The notes: generated from the letters alone by a model not told the origin. Counted from the stretch's first letter, positions 1 through 12,000 are shown. The stretch: DNA of 64,000 bases from Centroberyx gerrardi (GCF_048128805.1 NC_136006.1:1443783-1507782); one strand, 5' to 3'. Program-made: numbers and translations.

Positions 1-618
1 TGGCAGAGTCTTAGGCACAGTTCAAAAAGCTTGGTCTAGTGGTCTTAATACAAAGTGTGCTAGAAAATCAAGACAGAGCAACTAAAGAAAAACATCACAG
101 CAGCAGCAGCAGCAGTAACTCAAGATTCTATGCCATCCACTAGCTTGTCTGACTCTCCCTAAACTCACCAGTAATTTTACCACTTGCTGGTCCCATGAGA
201 GCCCTGAGACCCCAGATTTCTTGTAAAGGTACAAAATCAGTGGGACACCGAAACCCTCTTAGACTGAGATGTTATGGTCACCCTCATAAGACCTGAATTC
301 ACCCCTAAGCCAGAAACCCCCATCCAGGTCTCTGGTCCTGCTTCCTGCATCTGCAGACCACACAAGGAACATTAATTCAACAGTCAGTGTGGTAGATAAA
401 CTGATGGTCTTAGTGTTGGTAGGGCAGGACTGTCCCATCTTCCATCACCTCTGGGCTCCTAGAGATATCTGCCACCAACACCGCAAATAGACTACTCAGA
501 ACAAAAGTCAGAGATACCAGGCATGGACCCGGACTCACAAGAAAAGGAAGAACAGCACAGACCAGCACCCCCCACGGACAGCACATGGTTATCAATCAAT
601 CAATCAATCAATTAATAT

Positions 619-800
619 GCAACAGGTGCAGCAGGCCCAAGCCAAGATATACAACCAGGGAGCCAAAGTCTGTGAATTTCAACTCAGAAAACTTGTCATA
701 GTCCTGATCCCCACCTCAAATTCCTAGCTAAATGGCAGGGCCCCTATGAGATTCTGGAATGAGGGCGGTGCATTTGCCAGGTCTGGACAACCTAGTGGAT
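619..800 (+). pseudogene. Ty3/Gypsy integrase C-terminal relic (copy 1)
   Basis: The plus strand reads QQVQQAQAKIYNQGAKVCEF, then LRKLVIVLIPTSNS and a stop. This resembles the integrase C-terminal region of fish Ty3/Gypsy elements, where an AQ-rYNrgA-reFqpGD-VLVLvPt block precedes a KWQGPYEV block; here wqGPyE-like residues follow the stop. It is short, interrupted and without LTRs, so it is a dead fragment. The same fragment occurs in units 2 and 3. Family assignment is by recognition only. Confidence 0.5.
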
Positions 801-1017
801 GGCCCAAGAGCATTGGAGTGGAGACTCGACCCCAGGGTGGTCAGTGAGATTTGACGCCACTTCGGGAAGATAGAGCCCCAACCTGTTTGCCTCCAGGGAG
901 TCGAATCAGTGATCTCTGTTCTTCTCTCTGGAGAGAGATGACCCTCCATTGCTCTGTGCTTCTCCCACCTTCAGCCTCCTTCCACTGTTCCTTCAGAGAG
1001 TGCGGATAGAAGATGTG

Positions 1018-1440
1018 AGATTTATCCTCATGGCTTTGAGCTGGCCCCAGATGGTGTGGTTCTTGGAAATCCCACCTCTTCTGGATGGAACATTTGGGAA
1101 CTCCTGGCCTGACGGGACCTGCTCTTGCAGGCACATTCCAGAAGTTATTCCACCCCTTTCCTCAGGGGCTCAAGATCTGGGCTTGGCCGATGGTGATTAC
1201 AGCCTGATTTCCCAATTTTCTCAATGGTGTCCAGAGGAGCATGGCCTGTAGCAGGGGGTCTCTAATCCCACTTTGGGATGAGACCAGGATCCTGGACTCT
1301 TGTGCCCCCTTTGAGCCCCTCGAGTCAGTGGATGTGAAGGGGCTGGCACTTAAGGTAGTCACCTTGGTGGCAGTAACACTGGCCGAAGGGTGGGTGAGCT
1401 GCAAGTCCAGTCAGTCTGTGGGGTCCTGTGATGGAATGAG
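1018..1440 (+). pseudogene. DIRS-type tyrosine-recombinase retroelement relic (copy 1)
   Basis: Two blocks resemble vertebrate DIRS1-like elements. The first (about 1020-1150) reads ALSWPQMVWFLEIPPLLDG and, after a frame change, WELLA-stop-RDLLLQAHS; this matches the WP-vWfs-l--LLdG-PWE-P-RrDLLsQA region. The second (about 1305-1400) reads PFEPLESVDVKGLALKVVTL and continues VAVTLA, matching the PFEPLe--dlk-LslKt--LlAlt-akRVgeLqAlsV helix region of the recombinase. In this copy the RVGEL segment is shifted out of frame. Frameshifts make it non-functional. A 100-codon open frame across the first block is incidental. Confidence 0.6.
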
Positions 1441-3640
1441 TCCTGTGCTGAGATGACAGCGCACCGTCTCACAGTGCCCACTGTGACGACCCCCCTCTGT
1501 CTACTGGTCCTGCCTTGTGTTTTTTTCCCTTTTCAGGAGGGGAGCTGGTGGACAGAGTTGGAGGATTGTTAGTTGGATTTGCTGCACCTGGCTACTGGCT
1601 GACAGGGCTTGAAAGGGCTGCTTCTCCTGGCAGTTGGTCTCTGACTCTCTCCCTGTGAAGGTCCCCTGGGTTTTGTTTTGTTTTGTCTTTCCACATCACC
1701 CAACACCGCACACCATACTTTCCACTCATCCATGCACCCCACTTCACCGCTGATGCTGCTGATCTACACATTCCATTATTTAGATGGTTGTGTTCAGTTA
1801 TATTCTTTATAATAAATTAATTTGGGCATTTTGAAGTTGTGCATGGTCTCCCTCATTGTTACCTCCTTGTGCCAGGATGTAACACCACCAACTGGGGGCA
1901 GGTAAATAATGTACATTGGAGAGTAGTACTGTGATGTACACAGTCCAATTGTATTCACATATATACTTTGGTTGAATTGTACGCACCTTGTATCTGTAAG
2001 AACCTGTACCTCAAGCTCGAGGCCATTTGGAGATGTGTTTCATAAAAGACATCAGTAGCACTTACATTACATTACATTACAGTAAACAAAGTACAGGGTA
2101 ATATCTGATAATAATGAGTAACTATTTATTATAATGTGTCATTTCTCAGTCAAATGCCAGTAATTTCTGGTGATAATGAGTAATTATTAGCATGACAACA
2201 GTAAGTTGTGTAATCATTACTGAATAGTTACTGTGTAATACCTTGGAAACATTTGTTTACTGGCCCTTTATTCCTTCTTTCCTAAATGGAACTTCCATAT
2301 TCTAGTTTAGAAGATGGATCAACTCAACAACAAATCAACATGTTCAGTACATGCGGTGTTCATTGCATTATAACACAGTGGTTCTGCAGCAGTGCTTATT
2401 TAAACTATGAGAGACCTTAACAGGGATAGCTCAAGCCAGAAACATTATTAAACTTAAAACTAAAACTTAAAGCAACCACATTCACTGATTAGTTTCACAG
2501 ATTCACTGTCCAGTCTAGATTTGCAAACTTGAATAATTCTCTCTCTAAGATTAACTGTCCAACACCATTAGAATAACATGTAAATTCTATTTTAGGTCTA
2601 TTTTCTGTTTAAGAACCAAAATGTAGTCAGATTTCTGTTCCACTTTCCCCAGTCCAAATAAAAGTTCTGCAACCAGTTTGTTGAGCAGTCATTGTTGAAA
2701 ACAAGCATCGTGGGTGAGACGACTATGGGACATCTACAAAACCACATATAACCAGTCTTGTCTTTGCTACATTGACATATTAGCTAGCAGTTAACCTTAG
2801 TGGCCTTTACCTTCATAGAATTATAAGCATTCTGGTTAAATCTAGGCTATACTCCTCTCAGACAAAATGACCAAACCTCATGCCTTCTGACATTTATAGA
2901 TCCTCTGTTTAAGGCAAGGTTTACTAGCCCAGTGTTGTGGGAAAATTGCAATGTTCTGGAGAAATTGTTCTAATTTTGCTCAAACCATTTGTGGTGTTAG
3001 GTTGCCATACTCTTCCCAAGTGCCTGCACTGTAAGGCAGGAGGTACTAGGAGCCTGAGTTTGAAAATTACAACAGAATGTTATGGATTACTCTTTAAACT
3101 AGTAATCACTAATCTCTAGTGGATTACATCTTGAATGTAAACTTTCCAAACATGGATATGTGCTACATTGGCCTGGAAGTGCAAAGCATAACCACATTTC
3201 ACAAAACAATTTAACAAATTAGAAAACAATTAGCATTTCACAAAATAATTTTCATGTAAAAAACAAAAAACAAAACAGAAAACAAATAAAATGAACAAAT
3301 AACAAACTGCCTTCCATGTGCATAGTAGGCCTACTTGTCAATAACTGACTGACTGACTGATTGACTGACTGCCGTGCAGGTTATATTTTAGATGTAGTAC
3401 TAACAATAAACAGGAGAGGGACACACAGGACACAGACTGTCTCATAGAGACCATGATTTCTGAAGCTTTACTTCATTATGATTTATTAAAATTGTGCACC
3501 TTGTGTCTGATTTTATGAGTGTATCCATATGGGACAAAAATATGAACAATGATGCTGTAATCTTCTGCCTTGTGTGTTTACCTAAAAACATTTGATGGGG
3601 CTTAAGACTGTGACTGGATTGAGAAAAATGATTAAATAAA
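1441..3640. other. Non-coding spacer of unit 1, no gene recognised
   Basis: AT-rich, transposon-derived-looking spacer. It holds short tandem tracts (ATTAC repeats near 2062-2082, GACT repeats near 3345-3372) and short open frames with no recognisable protein. The same text occurs at about 15960-18060 and 34430-36510. It forms the distal 3' flank of TAAR A. Confidence 0.7.
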
Positions 3641-3642
3641 TA

Positions 3643-5021
3643 TTAAAGCTGCAAGCAGCGATGATCGGGCCCTCGCACTTTGCGCACGTCGGGGTGTGCC
3701 GCAGCCGCGGCGGCGTTACTGGACACTGACCGGTCGATGCGGCTATGAATTTTCAGGATAAAACATGTCATTTGCTTTTGGCAGTAGGTGGCGCTACGTC
3801 TATGATTCAAAATTGGCCTGTAGATGTCTTCAGGCCAGGACTCTGATCAAACGTGTGAAGTTTGGGGCAGATTTGACCATGTACAGCCGAGTTACAAACC
3901 ACTTCCTGTGTTGCCAGTAGGTGGCGCTATGACTGGAACGGAATATTGGCCTGTAGATGTGCTCAGGCCGGGACACTTATCAAACATGTGAAGTTTGGGG
4001 CAGATGTGACCATGTACAGCCGAGTTCCAAACCACTTCCTGTGTTGCCAGTAGGTGGCGCTATGACCATAAGTGAATATTGGCCTGTAGATGTCTTCAGG
4101 CCGGGACTGTCATCAAACAGGTGAAGTTTGGGGCAGATTTGACCATGTACAACCGAGTTACAAACCACTTCCTGTTTCGTGGCGAAACATGGAAATTCGA
4201 CGCCTCGCCCATGACTCTAACTGAATATTGGCATGTAGATGTGTTCAGGCCGGGAGTGTCATCAAACATGTGAAGTTTGGGGCAGATTTGACCATGTACA
4301 GTGGAGTTAGAAAGCACTTCCTGTTTCGTGGCGAAACATGGAAATTCAACGCCTGGCCCATGACCATAACTGAATATTGGCCTTTAGATGTGTTCTGGCT
4401 GTGACACTTAGCAAACATGTGAAGTTTGGGGCAGATTTGACCATGTCCAGCGGAGTTACATAGCACTTCCTGTTTCGTGGCGAAACATGGAAATTGGAGG
4501 CCTAGCCACGCCCACGCCGATGGACGAAAACACAAGCTTTTAATAACTTTTAATCGTCAAGGTGTTCTATAAACGCTGGGCAAGTTTGAGGTGGATCCGA
4601 TTAACCTCCTAGGAGGAGTTCGTTAAAGTATGACCCCTGTAAATGGGCAAAAATGGGCAAAAATGCCACAATCAATTCAAAATGGCTGACTTCCTGTTGA
4701 GTTTAGGACATGGCACCAATTGACCTTTTTTTTAAGTCTGGAGATGATACATGTGCCTACAAGATTTCGTACATGTAGGTGAAACGTAGCGTGAGGGGTA
4801 TTTTTTTGAACTGTTGTAGGGGGCGCTATTGAGCCATTTTGCCACACCCATGCGCAAGAGCCATAAAATTTCTAATTTGCACCACTTCTGAGGCGTGTGC
4901 AAAGTGTCGCAACTATCCGAGCACCTTTAGCCCCTTAAAAATGAGATTCATTCGGCCCAAGAATAATAATAATTCCTTGCATTTCAATAGGGCTTTGCAC
5001 CGGTCGGTGCTCGGGCCCTAA
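3643..5021. mobile_element. Unit-1-specific non-autonomous element with internal tandem repeats
   Basis: The spacer text that is continuous in unit 2 (about 18058-18075) and unit 3 is interrupted here by about 1.38 kb. The insert begins TTAAAGCTGCAAGCAGCG and ends GTGCTCGGGCCCTAA; the ends share an imperfect inverted GGGCCC/GCAC block. Inside, a motif containing ggcctgtagatg and gaagtttggggcagat recurs with starts at 3815, 3948, 4081, 4230 and 4379, a spacing of 133, 133, 149 and 149 bases. No transposase-like frame was seen. It resembles a dispersed fish repeat of non-autonomous DNA-transposon type; the superfamily is not decided. Confidence 0.75.
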
Positions 5022-5159
5022 ATATACAGCAAAAATTGAAATAAGAATAGAATACTTCTTTCTTAACCAATACTTCTTCCAGACCAAAAGTGCTATTACA
5101 GGCATACAATCTAACACCACATATTTCATAAAACTCAACAGTTGCTATCCTTCTCCATG

Positions 5160-5265
5160 CTCAGGCAGAGTGGGGTTTGCCAAGGCAGTTCCAACTCTGG
5201 GCCCTTCAGCTGGGAGATGAACTCACTAACCACAAGGCTATCCTGCCCCCAATGAAAAGATCAAA
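5160..5265 (-). repeat. tRNA-derived SINE-like segment (minus strand)
   Basis: Read on the minus strand, GGCAGGATAGCCTTGTGG followed by TTAGTG resembles a tRNA A box, and AGAGTTGGAACTGCC sits where a degenerate B box would lie. Related copies lie at about 18205-18300, 36665-36760, 41345-41440 and 48150-48245 (all minus) and 63610-63715 (plus). They mostly travel with the duplicated TAAR 3' flank. No intact tRNA structure was seen. Confidence 0.45.
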
Positions 5266-5584
5266 AGCACATGGTCTTTATCTAAAACTGTAAGCCCTGT
5301 TTGAGAGAAAAGAAAGGACTAACTCTTAATATTTGTAACTTTTAAAATGTAAAGATGCCATACTTGCTGTGATATACATATGCAATGTCGAATTCACAGC
5401 TTACATGAAACTGGGTTCTTGCCTAAAACATTTCATGGTGCTTGCAACTGTGATTTGGAAAATGGAAACAACAAAACAGAAGAAAATGAATACAGCAATC
5501 AAAGAACGACTCCAATTAGAACACAATTATCTAACCAAAAGCTGAATAGGAGTTATATGAATTCAAAGGCAGAGCCAGTCCTGT

Positions 5585-5745
5585 AACTGAAAAGACACAG
5601 GTTTGATATCTGCAGCCAATGTGTGTCCATATACAGCCATATACCTTGTCCAAGTGTCCTTGAGCAAGATACTGAACCTATAACAGTTCACTTATTGTAG
5701 CAGCTATGGATAAGAGTGTCACCTAAATGCCCACAATGTTAAAGG
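5585..5745 (+). repeat. Fish SINE (core and tail)
   Basis: The segment contains CAGGTTTGATATCTGCAG (degenerate B box), GTCCTTGAGCAAGATACTGA (the conserved core of many teleost SINEs) and GGATAAGAGTGTCACCTAAA (the usual '-GGATAAAAGCGTCTGCTAAATG' tail). It sits just downstream of TAAR A. Copies lie at the equivalent place after TAAR B (about 18640-18790) and TAAR D (about 37098-37245), but not beside E, F or G. Confidence 0.65.
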
Positions 5746-5780
5746 ATAATTCCAGTTATGGAAATCTACAGTATATCTCT

Positions 5781-7002
5781 CTACAGTATGCTGGCCTCAC
5801 AGGAGTCAGGCTGCAGTATCTGAAGTGTAACAATCAGTTTAATAGATTTTCTAAACCAGGGATAGAAAAAGGCATAGATCACAGGGTTTAAACAGGAGTT
5901 AAAATAGAACAAAAAGACAAAAAATGAAGCACTGGCCACGTTCTCCTGGCCTGCAAGAGAGACACAGAAATGTGGACAAAAACATATTAGAAACACAGCT
6001 ATGACAATACCAAGAGTCCTGGCTGCTTTCCTCTCAGATTTCTTAGCAGTTACAGTCACTGAACGCTGGAGTGTGACAGCCACAATGTGGGATCGCATGG
6101 CACGAGCCTGAGACACAGCCACCACAAATACTCTCATATACAGAACTATGATGACAGTTATGGGAACAATAAAGGCGAAAACAACGTCAACAGCTCCTGC
6201 AATGTAGTTTAGGTCAACTACACACTCTCCAATGCAGGAATTATACCTGCCTAGTTGTCCTAGGTGATCATTTAGAATCAGACTGCTATAGAAAAAAGAG
6301 CAGACCCAACACAGACAAACACAGATTTTAACTCTTCTCTGAGTGATTTTGGTGGGGTAACACAGAGGGTCACAAATAGCCACATAGCGGTCGACTGATA
6401 TGAGCACCATGTTTCCTACTGAGACACAGATGATGGTAAAGACAACAAAGAAAGACAAAGCACACATGAGGTCACCCAGGAACCAGCAGGACCCTCCAAG
6501 GAGGATTTCAGTCGGTATCAAGAGGAGGCCTGCGAGGAGGTCTGAGACAGCCAGGGAGAGGAGGAGGAGGTTGGTGGGGGTATGGAGCTGCCTGGAGAGA
6601 AACAGGAGCATTGTATTCATTAATATTTGCAGTATCAGTAGTATATCTAATCAGTAGATGTGGCAGATATCAGGCATTCTAACAATACAAAAGCATTGTT
6701 TAGCAACTTCTTTCTTCTCATCAAAGGCCAAGATGTGATAGTAACTCTCTTCTAGTCTATCAGCCATTTCTTTTGATACGTCTACCAGATTTATAAATAT
6801 TTGTATATGACAAAATCTATGGCCACCTGTAATGGGAGACGGAGATGATGACCAGCAGGTTGAGAGCCACAGTGAGCAGAGAGATGGAGGACAGCAGAAT
6901 GTAGAGGAGCATGACCTCAGAGTGAGGACGCATCTGCTTCCTGCAGGAAGTGTTGAGGAGCTGTGGAAAGCAGAGTTCACCTCCTTCCAGGGTCTCCATC
7001 AT
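5781..7002 (-). CDS. TAAR A: trace amine-associated receptor, two exons
   Basis: A class A GPCR predicted to detect amine-like odorants at the plasma membrane of olfactory neurons. Exon 1 is 7002-6827 and exon 2 is 6591-5781; joined they encode 328 residues. The intron (235 bp, AG|GT donor, CTCTCCAG|G acceptor) splits an Arg codon after TM1, giving SHYR-QLHTPTN. Visible features are N17 in an NTS sequon, N48 (1.50), D76 (2.50), C102 (3.25), DRY in TM3, a CFCP motif in TM6 and NSCLNPVIYAFFYPWF in TM7. Position 3.32 is V109 and 5.42 is D194. Translation starts at the MMETLEGG pair; the open frame continues upstream but has only TTG there. Exon 1 resembles TAAR C, the intron and most of exon 2 resemble B, and extracellular loop 3 resembles D. 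Confidence 0.93.
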
Positions 7003-7418
7003 CAGAAAGAGAGGAGGAGAGGAGAAGCTGCTGAGGTCTGGCAGCTTTCTGACCAAAGCTCTCTATCATACAGATGATTTATCTCTCGTTTCCCTTTTTG
7101 CCCCCCCTCTCTCTTTTTCTGATGTCCCTCCTTTCCTCTGCATCATCCTTTTCATCATCATCACTCTCTGCTGTCCTTTCTCTTGTCTTCCTCTGTCTTC
7201 TTCCCCCTTGTCTCCTTTCCTCTCTCCTCCTTCCTTCCTCCCTCCTTACCCATCCGTTGGCTGTCTTATTTCACCCACCCCTCCCATCACACTTCTCTAG
7301 CTCCTCCATTTTTCAGTCTTCCACCTGGTCACCTCTGTTTTCAGTTTCAGAGACTGATGTCCCTCCTCTTCACCTTCATCACCTTTAACACCTTCAACAC
7401 CTTCAATACTCCCTTTGC

Positions 7419-7421
<3 letters not shown>
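7003..7421 (-). promoter_or_regulatory. TAAR A 5' flank, class I (putative promoter region)
   Basis: About 400 bp upstream of the TAAR A start, purine-rich on the coding strand. It is nearly identical to the upstream region of TAAR C (about 28420-28850) and differs from the flanks of B/G and D/E/F beyond the first roughly 80 bases. A regulatory role is inferred from position. No TATA box or transcription start was assigned. Confidence 0.35.

Positions 7422-7476
<55 letters not shown>
7422..7476. repeat. (CT)n microsatellite
   Basis: An uninterrupted CT dinucleotide run of about 55 bases lies between the TAAR A upstream region and the 3' end of the LINE relic. The equivalent tract in unit 2 (28847-28893) is shorter and interrupted by CACT. 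Confidence 0.95.
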
Positions 7477-7479
<3 letters not shown>

Positions 7480-7480
<1 letters not shown>

Positions 7481-7602
7481 CTTTATTGGCATGAAAGTCT
7501 ACAAACAATGTTGCCAAAGCATCAACATAAATATCAATTTTATATTATATTCCCTGCCCTGTGTATCAGCCTAAGTGTGTGTGTTTGTGTGTGTGTGTGT
7601 GT

Positions 7603-7645
<43 letters not shown>

Positions 7646-9027
7646 AGTGCCTCGACAGAGGATCTGGGTTGCTGTGTATTCAGCTCCTGTACCCTGACCC
7701 TCCACTGCAGAGTGAGTATCAATAAACTATGTGAAGGAATTAATGTATGTTTAGCAACTAGGGTTACACACATTTGATATACAATACAGAGTATATTGGT
7801 CACTCACTGTTCCTCAGGTTGTGACAAGTTGCTACAAACTGTGCAGCCAGGTCTGCTGTATTTCCTTCTCCTAGTACAATTTGTAGCTTCGATTGATCAT
7901 CAAGCTCTTGGAAGTGGGGGACTTGGGAGCTGAACCTGTTTAAGTAGATATCTCTGGCTGAGTTACATTTTTCACATTGTAGGAGAAAGTGCATCTCTGT
8001 CTCAACCTCACCTGTCGAACAGTGACCACATATTCTGTTTTGTTTGGTTGCCAATATTTCTTATGTCGATTGCCAGTAAAGAGATGCTAATTCATATTCT
8101 CTGTTTATAGGGCTAGATAACATTCTAATTTGCTTTGACTTTTGGTTTCTTTTTTCAAATGTTCCAAATAGGTCTCTTTGCATTGTTTTATAATTTGGTT
8201 TACACAAATTGGTGTTTGTAAAGCAGTGTTGGTCTGAGCCTGGTCAAGGCGTGACTTGAGGGGGAGCGGTTAGTCTCAGTATCTTCTCTTTTCTGGATTC
8301 AGCTCTTGGGTTTGGAGGGCTTTGGAGTGGAGGCTGTCTGGGGAACTGGATTTAAGTTGATTAGAAAATGTTAGTGCTCTCTGTTGAATGTTAATTATCA
8401 ATGGGTGTGTTTGTTGATGTTTTTCTTTGTATGTGTAGCATGTGTCTGCAAAATTCAGCATGTAGGGATTCTGTCGGATGTTACCCCAACTAGTGAAGCT
8501 ATGATGACTGAGTGGACCCCAAGCTTCACTATACAGCGCAATGGGTTGGATCACACTATCAAATATTCTAAACCAAATTTAAATTGGAATTTGAATACTA
8601 TAAAATTTCATTTTGATTGCATTTAGAGCCCAGTTCTGACAGTAGCGGTCTAGCAGATCCAGTTGCTGCTGTAGTCCCTGTTTTGTGGGAGACAGCACAA
8701 CTATATCATCTGCATAGAGCAGGAATTTGATTTCTTGGCCCGGGGCCATGTTTAGGTCCAGCTGCATTACAAATTCATTTATGTACATATTGAATAGCAT
8801 TGGACTCAGATTGCAGTCCTGGCGGACACTTCTCCTCTGGGCAAAGAACTCAGTGTGTTTGTCTCCAATCTTCACACTGTATCTACTTTTCGTATACTTT
8901 ACATATATTCAATAAGGTGGTATACTTTGCCACCTATACCACATTGAAGAAGTCAGTAATAGAGGCCTTCGTGCCAAATTGAATCAAAGGCTTTTCTAAA
9001 ACCAATAAAGCAAGCAAATATTTTCTC
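7480..9027 (-). pseudogene. L1/Tx1-type LINE relic (reverse transcriptase and C-terminus)
   Basis: A decayed non-LTR retrotransposon on the minus strand. In coding order it shows an RT block, KIGDKHTEFFAQRRSVRQDC...LSPMLFNMYINE and FLLYADDIVVLSPT (about 8875-8600, catalytic YADD present). A mid-region follows with ALYSEAWGPL and LQTQELNPEK (8554-8276). The C-terminal zinc-knuckle-like part has ICGHCSTGEVETEMHFLLQC (8054-7800). A 3' UTR with CTTTATTGGCATGAAAG sits near 7480. Frames are broken between blocks. It is cut at about 9027, where it joins the R2-like element directly. The unit 2 copy extends further upstream. Confidence 0.75.
7575..7644. repeat. (TG)n microsatellite
   Basis: A TG run with two small interruptions (TTTG, TATG), about 70 bases long. 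It sits in the 3' untranslated part of the LINE relic. The unit 2 copy is at 28992-29044. It produces false open frames of Val-Cys and Thr-His repeats. Confidence 0.95.
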
Positions 9028-9029
9028 CG

Positions 9030-12000
9030 GGTTATCAAATAGTCACCCTCCTTCATTGATGTTTTGTCGATTAGCCCATGACATCTCGGGGGGCTCAACG
9101 GCAGACCCAGCGTCCTGGGACTACCCCCTCCGTCCACCACTTAACTCAAGTCACCACATTGGCTCTGCCACCGCTCGCCTCTCTTCAACCAGATCCACCG
9201 GGATGCTGCTTCTCCCTACTTGCTGATGTTAGCTATCAGCCTCCTCCTAGCTGGGCCTTCGACCCCAAGCAGCGCCAGGGCTTTCCAGAGTGATTGCCCT
9301 GTGAAGCCCCAGCAGCCAACTTCAACCGGCAGATTCCAGGCCTTCCACCCCTTCTGCTGGCTCTCGAAGATGAGGGACTGATATTTCTTGAGCTTCCACT
9401 CATGTGCCTCCTCTATCCTCTCTTCCCAGGGCACTGTCAGCTCGAGAAGGACCACCTGCTTGGTACCACTGGACCAGAGGACAATGTCTGGTCTGAAGCT
9501 TGTGTGGGTTATCTCCTCTGGAAGATGCGGGCAGACCTCAAGACCTCTCTGCCAACCCCCATGTGTGGAGGTTTGTTGGTTTAGGCAAGACATCGTACAC
9601 AGAACACAGCAGAAACTTGATCCGGTGCCCTTCCATGCTCCACGTCTTGCCATGTCAGTGCCCTCCCTAGCACGCTCTCCCACTGTGTCCAGCTGCCTTG
9701 TTTGTTCATGGCTACAGCTTTGATGTGGAGATCTTCCTCCTCTGCCTTCCGGACCTCCTTCTGCATCATTCCATACCACTCCTTTGGGTTTGCCTTATAC
9801 CAACTTGCCCTGGTGGTACATCCCAGGCCAAGCCTGCCCTGGGCCACTGAGCCAACAATGTCGGCATGTTGCAGGCGTTCCTCTGCCTCCTTGTGCTGGC
9901 CACTTGTGACCCATCTTGACTTTATGGCCTGCTTGCCGCACTTTACACATCTTTACTGTCCCGGAGCATCATGGCCTGGTGTGCTTTTGTTGCTTTTCAC
10001 TCCTCAACCACCAACGTTATTGGTAGTTGCAGCTTGCTGCCTGTGGTATACAAATAGATGAAAAGCTTCTTGGGACACCAAGCCAACTCCTTAAGAAGGT
10101 ATTCATCTTCCTCTCCAGCCGTTCAACTGTAGAGATGGGTACCTCGTGGACAAGTAATGGCCACAGCAGTCTAGGGAGCACCCCATGCTGATAGCCCCAG
10201 GCCTTATACTTGCCAGGTAGGCCGCTCTTTTCCAGAGATGTCATCCAAGTTTGGGCTTTCATGAGCATCTCCTTCACACTCTCCTTGTAATGAGCTCAGC
10301 CCTGTACCACTTCTCCAAGCTCTTCACAGGCTTCTCTCTGACAGTCGGGATGGTGTCTTCTCCAATCGTGAAGTGAAACCAGTCTGCAGGCTTGAACTCC
10401 ATTCTTGCCCAATTGTTGAGCTCTACCAGGTCTTCCAGGATCCATCTGCCTTCCGGAATCAATTTCGCTGTGATGGTGAGATCGTCCATGAACGCCCTGA
10501 TAGGGGCTTGTTGGATGCGCTTGCCAGTACTGCGCCCCGCCGCAGCTTCTCTGCTGACTTGACGAGGAGGTTCATTGCTGCGGAAAACAACATCACTGAG
10601 ATGGTACACCCAGTGACAATGCCTACTTCCAACCTCTGCCATTCTGTGGTGAAGTTCCTGCAGGTGAAATGCATCTTAAAGTTGTCAAAGTAGCACTGGA
10701 GCAGCTTTTGGAATCACTCAGGGACATGGTAGGTGTTCAGTGTAGTTTCCACCAACTTGTGGGGTATAGTTCCGTAGGCATTAGTTAGATCAAGCCACAA
10801 AACTGCCAGATCACCGCGATTCCTCTACGCATATTCAATGATCTTAGAGATGACGCTGGTATGTTCAAGACAGCTGGGCACCCCCGGAACTCTGCCTTTT
10901 TGCACTGAAGTGTCAATGTAATCGTTGTCCAACATGAAAGCCGTCAATATCTTCGCCAGAATCCCAAAGAATATTTTCCCTTCCATGTTGAGGAGCAAAA
11001 TGGTTCGGAATTGCTTAATCACTGTGGAGTTTTCCTCCTTAGGGATGAAGCACCCCTCAGCAACTAGCCAACCATCCACCAGGAAGTTGTTCCTCCATGC
11101 CACCTTCAGTAAACTCCAGAGTTGTCTCCTGAGCCTTTCACAGTACTTGTACACATTGTACAGAAGGCTGTTGGGCTCTGGAGCTGATCTTCCCCTGGCC
11201 TTCTTGACAAAGTCATTCACTTCCTGCCAGCTTGGTTCCTCTGTTCCAAAGGAGATAGTTGGTTCAGCTGGTTTGATGAGTTTTGCCATCTCCTCCAAGT
11301 TCAACTCCCTTCTGGGGTCACTATGGACTTGACGAAGTTGCTCCTCCACCTCCTCTTTTGTTGCCTTCAACTCCCCTGATCTTTTTTCCCCCATAAGTTT
11401 TGACAGGTACTTGAAGGAGTTCTTGGTGAAGTCCACCCTCTCCTTCGTCCATCGTTTTCTGTCCCTTAGATGGCACTCAGCTCGCTACAAGGTCTTAATG
11501 TGCTCCCTCAGGTTATCCCGGATTTCTGTTAGCCCTGATTTGTCATCCTCTGTCGCTTGGCAAAAAGCCTTTCTCAGCCTCCGCAGATCGCCTCTGAGGA
11601 TTGCTATCTCCTTCAGATGTCTGTTCTCCTTTGGCTTGATGTTTGGTTTGGCTTTCATCTCCTTCCTCCCAAAGCAATCTGCCCCTATGCTCCAGATGAT
11701 TGTGGACATGGCCCTGAGCTTCTTCCCCACGTCTCCTGCGCTGGCTGCTTTGAGCACTTGGTCTACGTTGTGATCGAACATCTCCCATTCCTTCTTTGCT
11801 GATGCCGCAGGCCAGTTCACTAGCTCTTTCCGGGTATCTCCTGTGTTGCTGGTCTGCACAGGATGTCTTGCCCCTCAAGTGCCTTCACTCTCTCCCTGGT
11901 GCCTTGCCTCTTCTGATACATCAGAGATGTTGTTTTCACCGCCCCTTCCATCATGTGCATGGAGATTCTGGGGACTATGGTTTGACTCCTGCCCCGGCCT

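Noticed and set aside
949-1251. 100-codon plus-strand frame conserved in three units (also 15431, 33899)
   Set aside because: It overlaps the DIRS-type relic partly in the wrong frame; conservation follows from unit duplication. Not supported as a cellular gene.
3980-4535. Overlapping frames with repeated VKSAPNFTCLMT
   Set aside because: They come from the 133/149-bp internal repeats of the inserted element, with no coding evidence.
5160-5265. Functional tRNA gene in the tRNA-like segment
   Set aside because: The A and B boxes are degenerate and no cloverleaf could be drawn; it is better read as a SINE-like remnant.
6400-6657. Plus-strand frames antisense to TAAR exon 2 (also at 19456, 27363, 27676, 37565, 37902, 43165, 49818 and minus 62677)
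   Set aside because: They are mirror readings of the receptor exons, repeated at every copy, with Arg- or His-rich composition and no recognised domain.
7003-7056. Translation start at the 'MVRKLP' position of TAAR exon 1
   Set aside because: The codon is TTG on the coding strand in the copies checked. The first ATG pair (MMETLEGG) gives a normal TAAR length.
6832-7077. Frames antisense to TAAR exon 1 (GDGDDDQQVES... readings)
   Set aside because: Complement of the TM1 exon and present in all copies; the sense strand explains the conservation.
7415-7803. Ser-Leu, Val-Cys and Thr-His repeat frames
   Set aside because: Translation of the CT and TG microsatellites.
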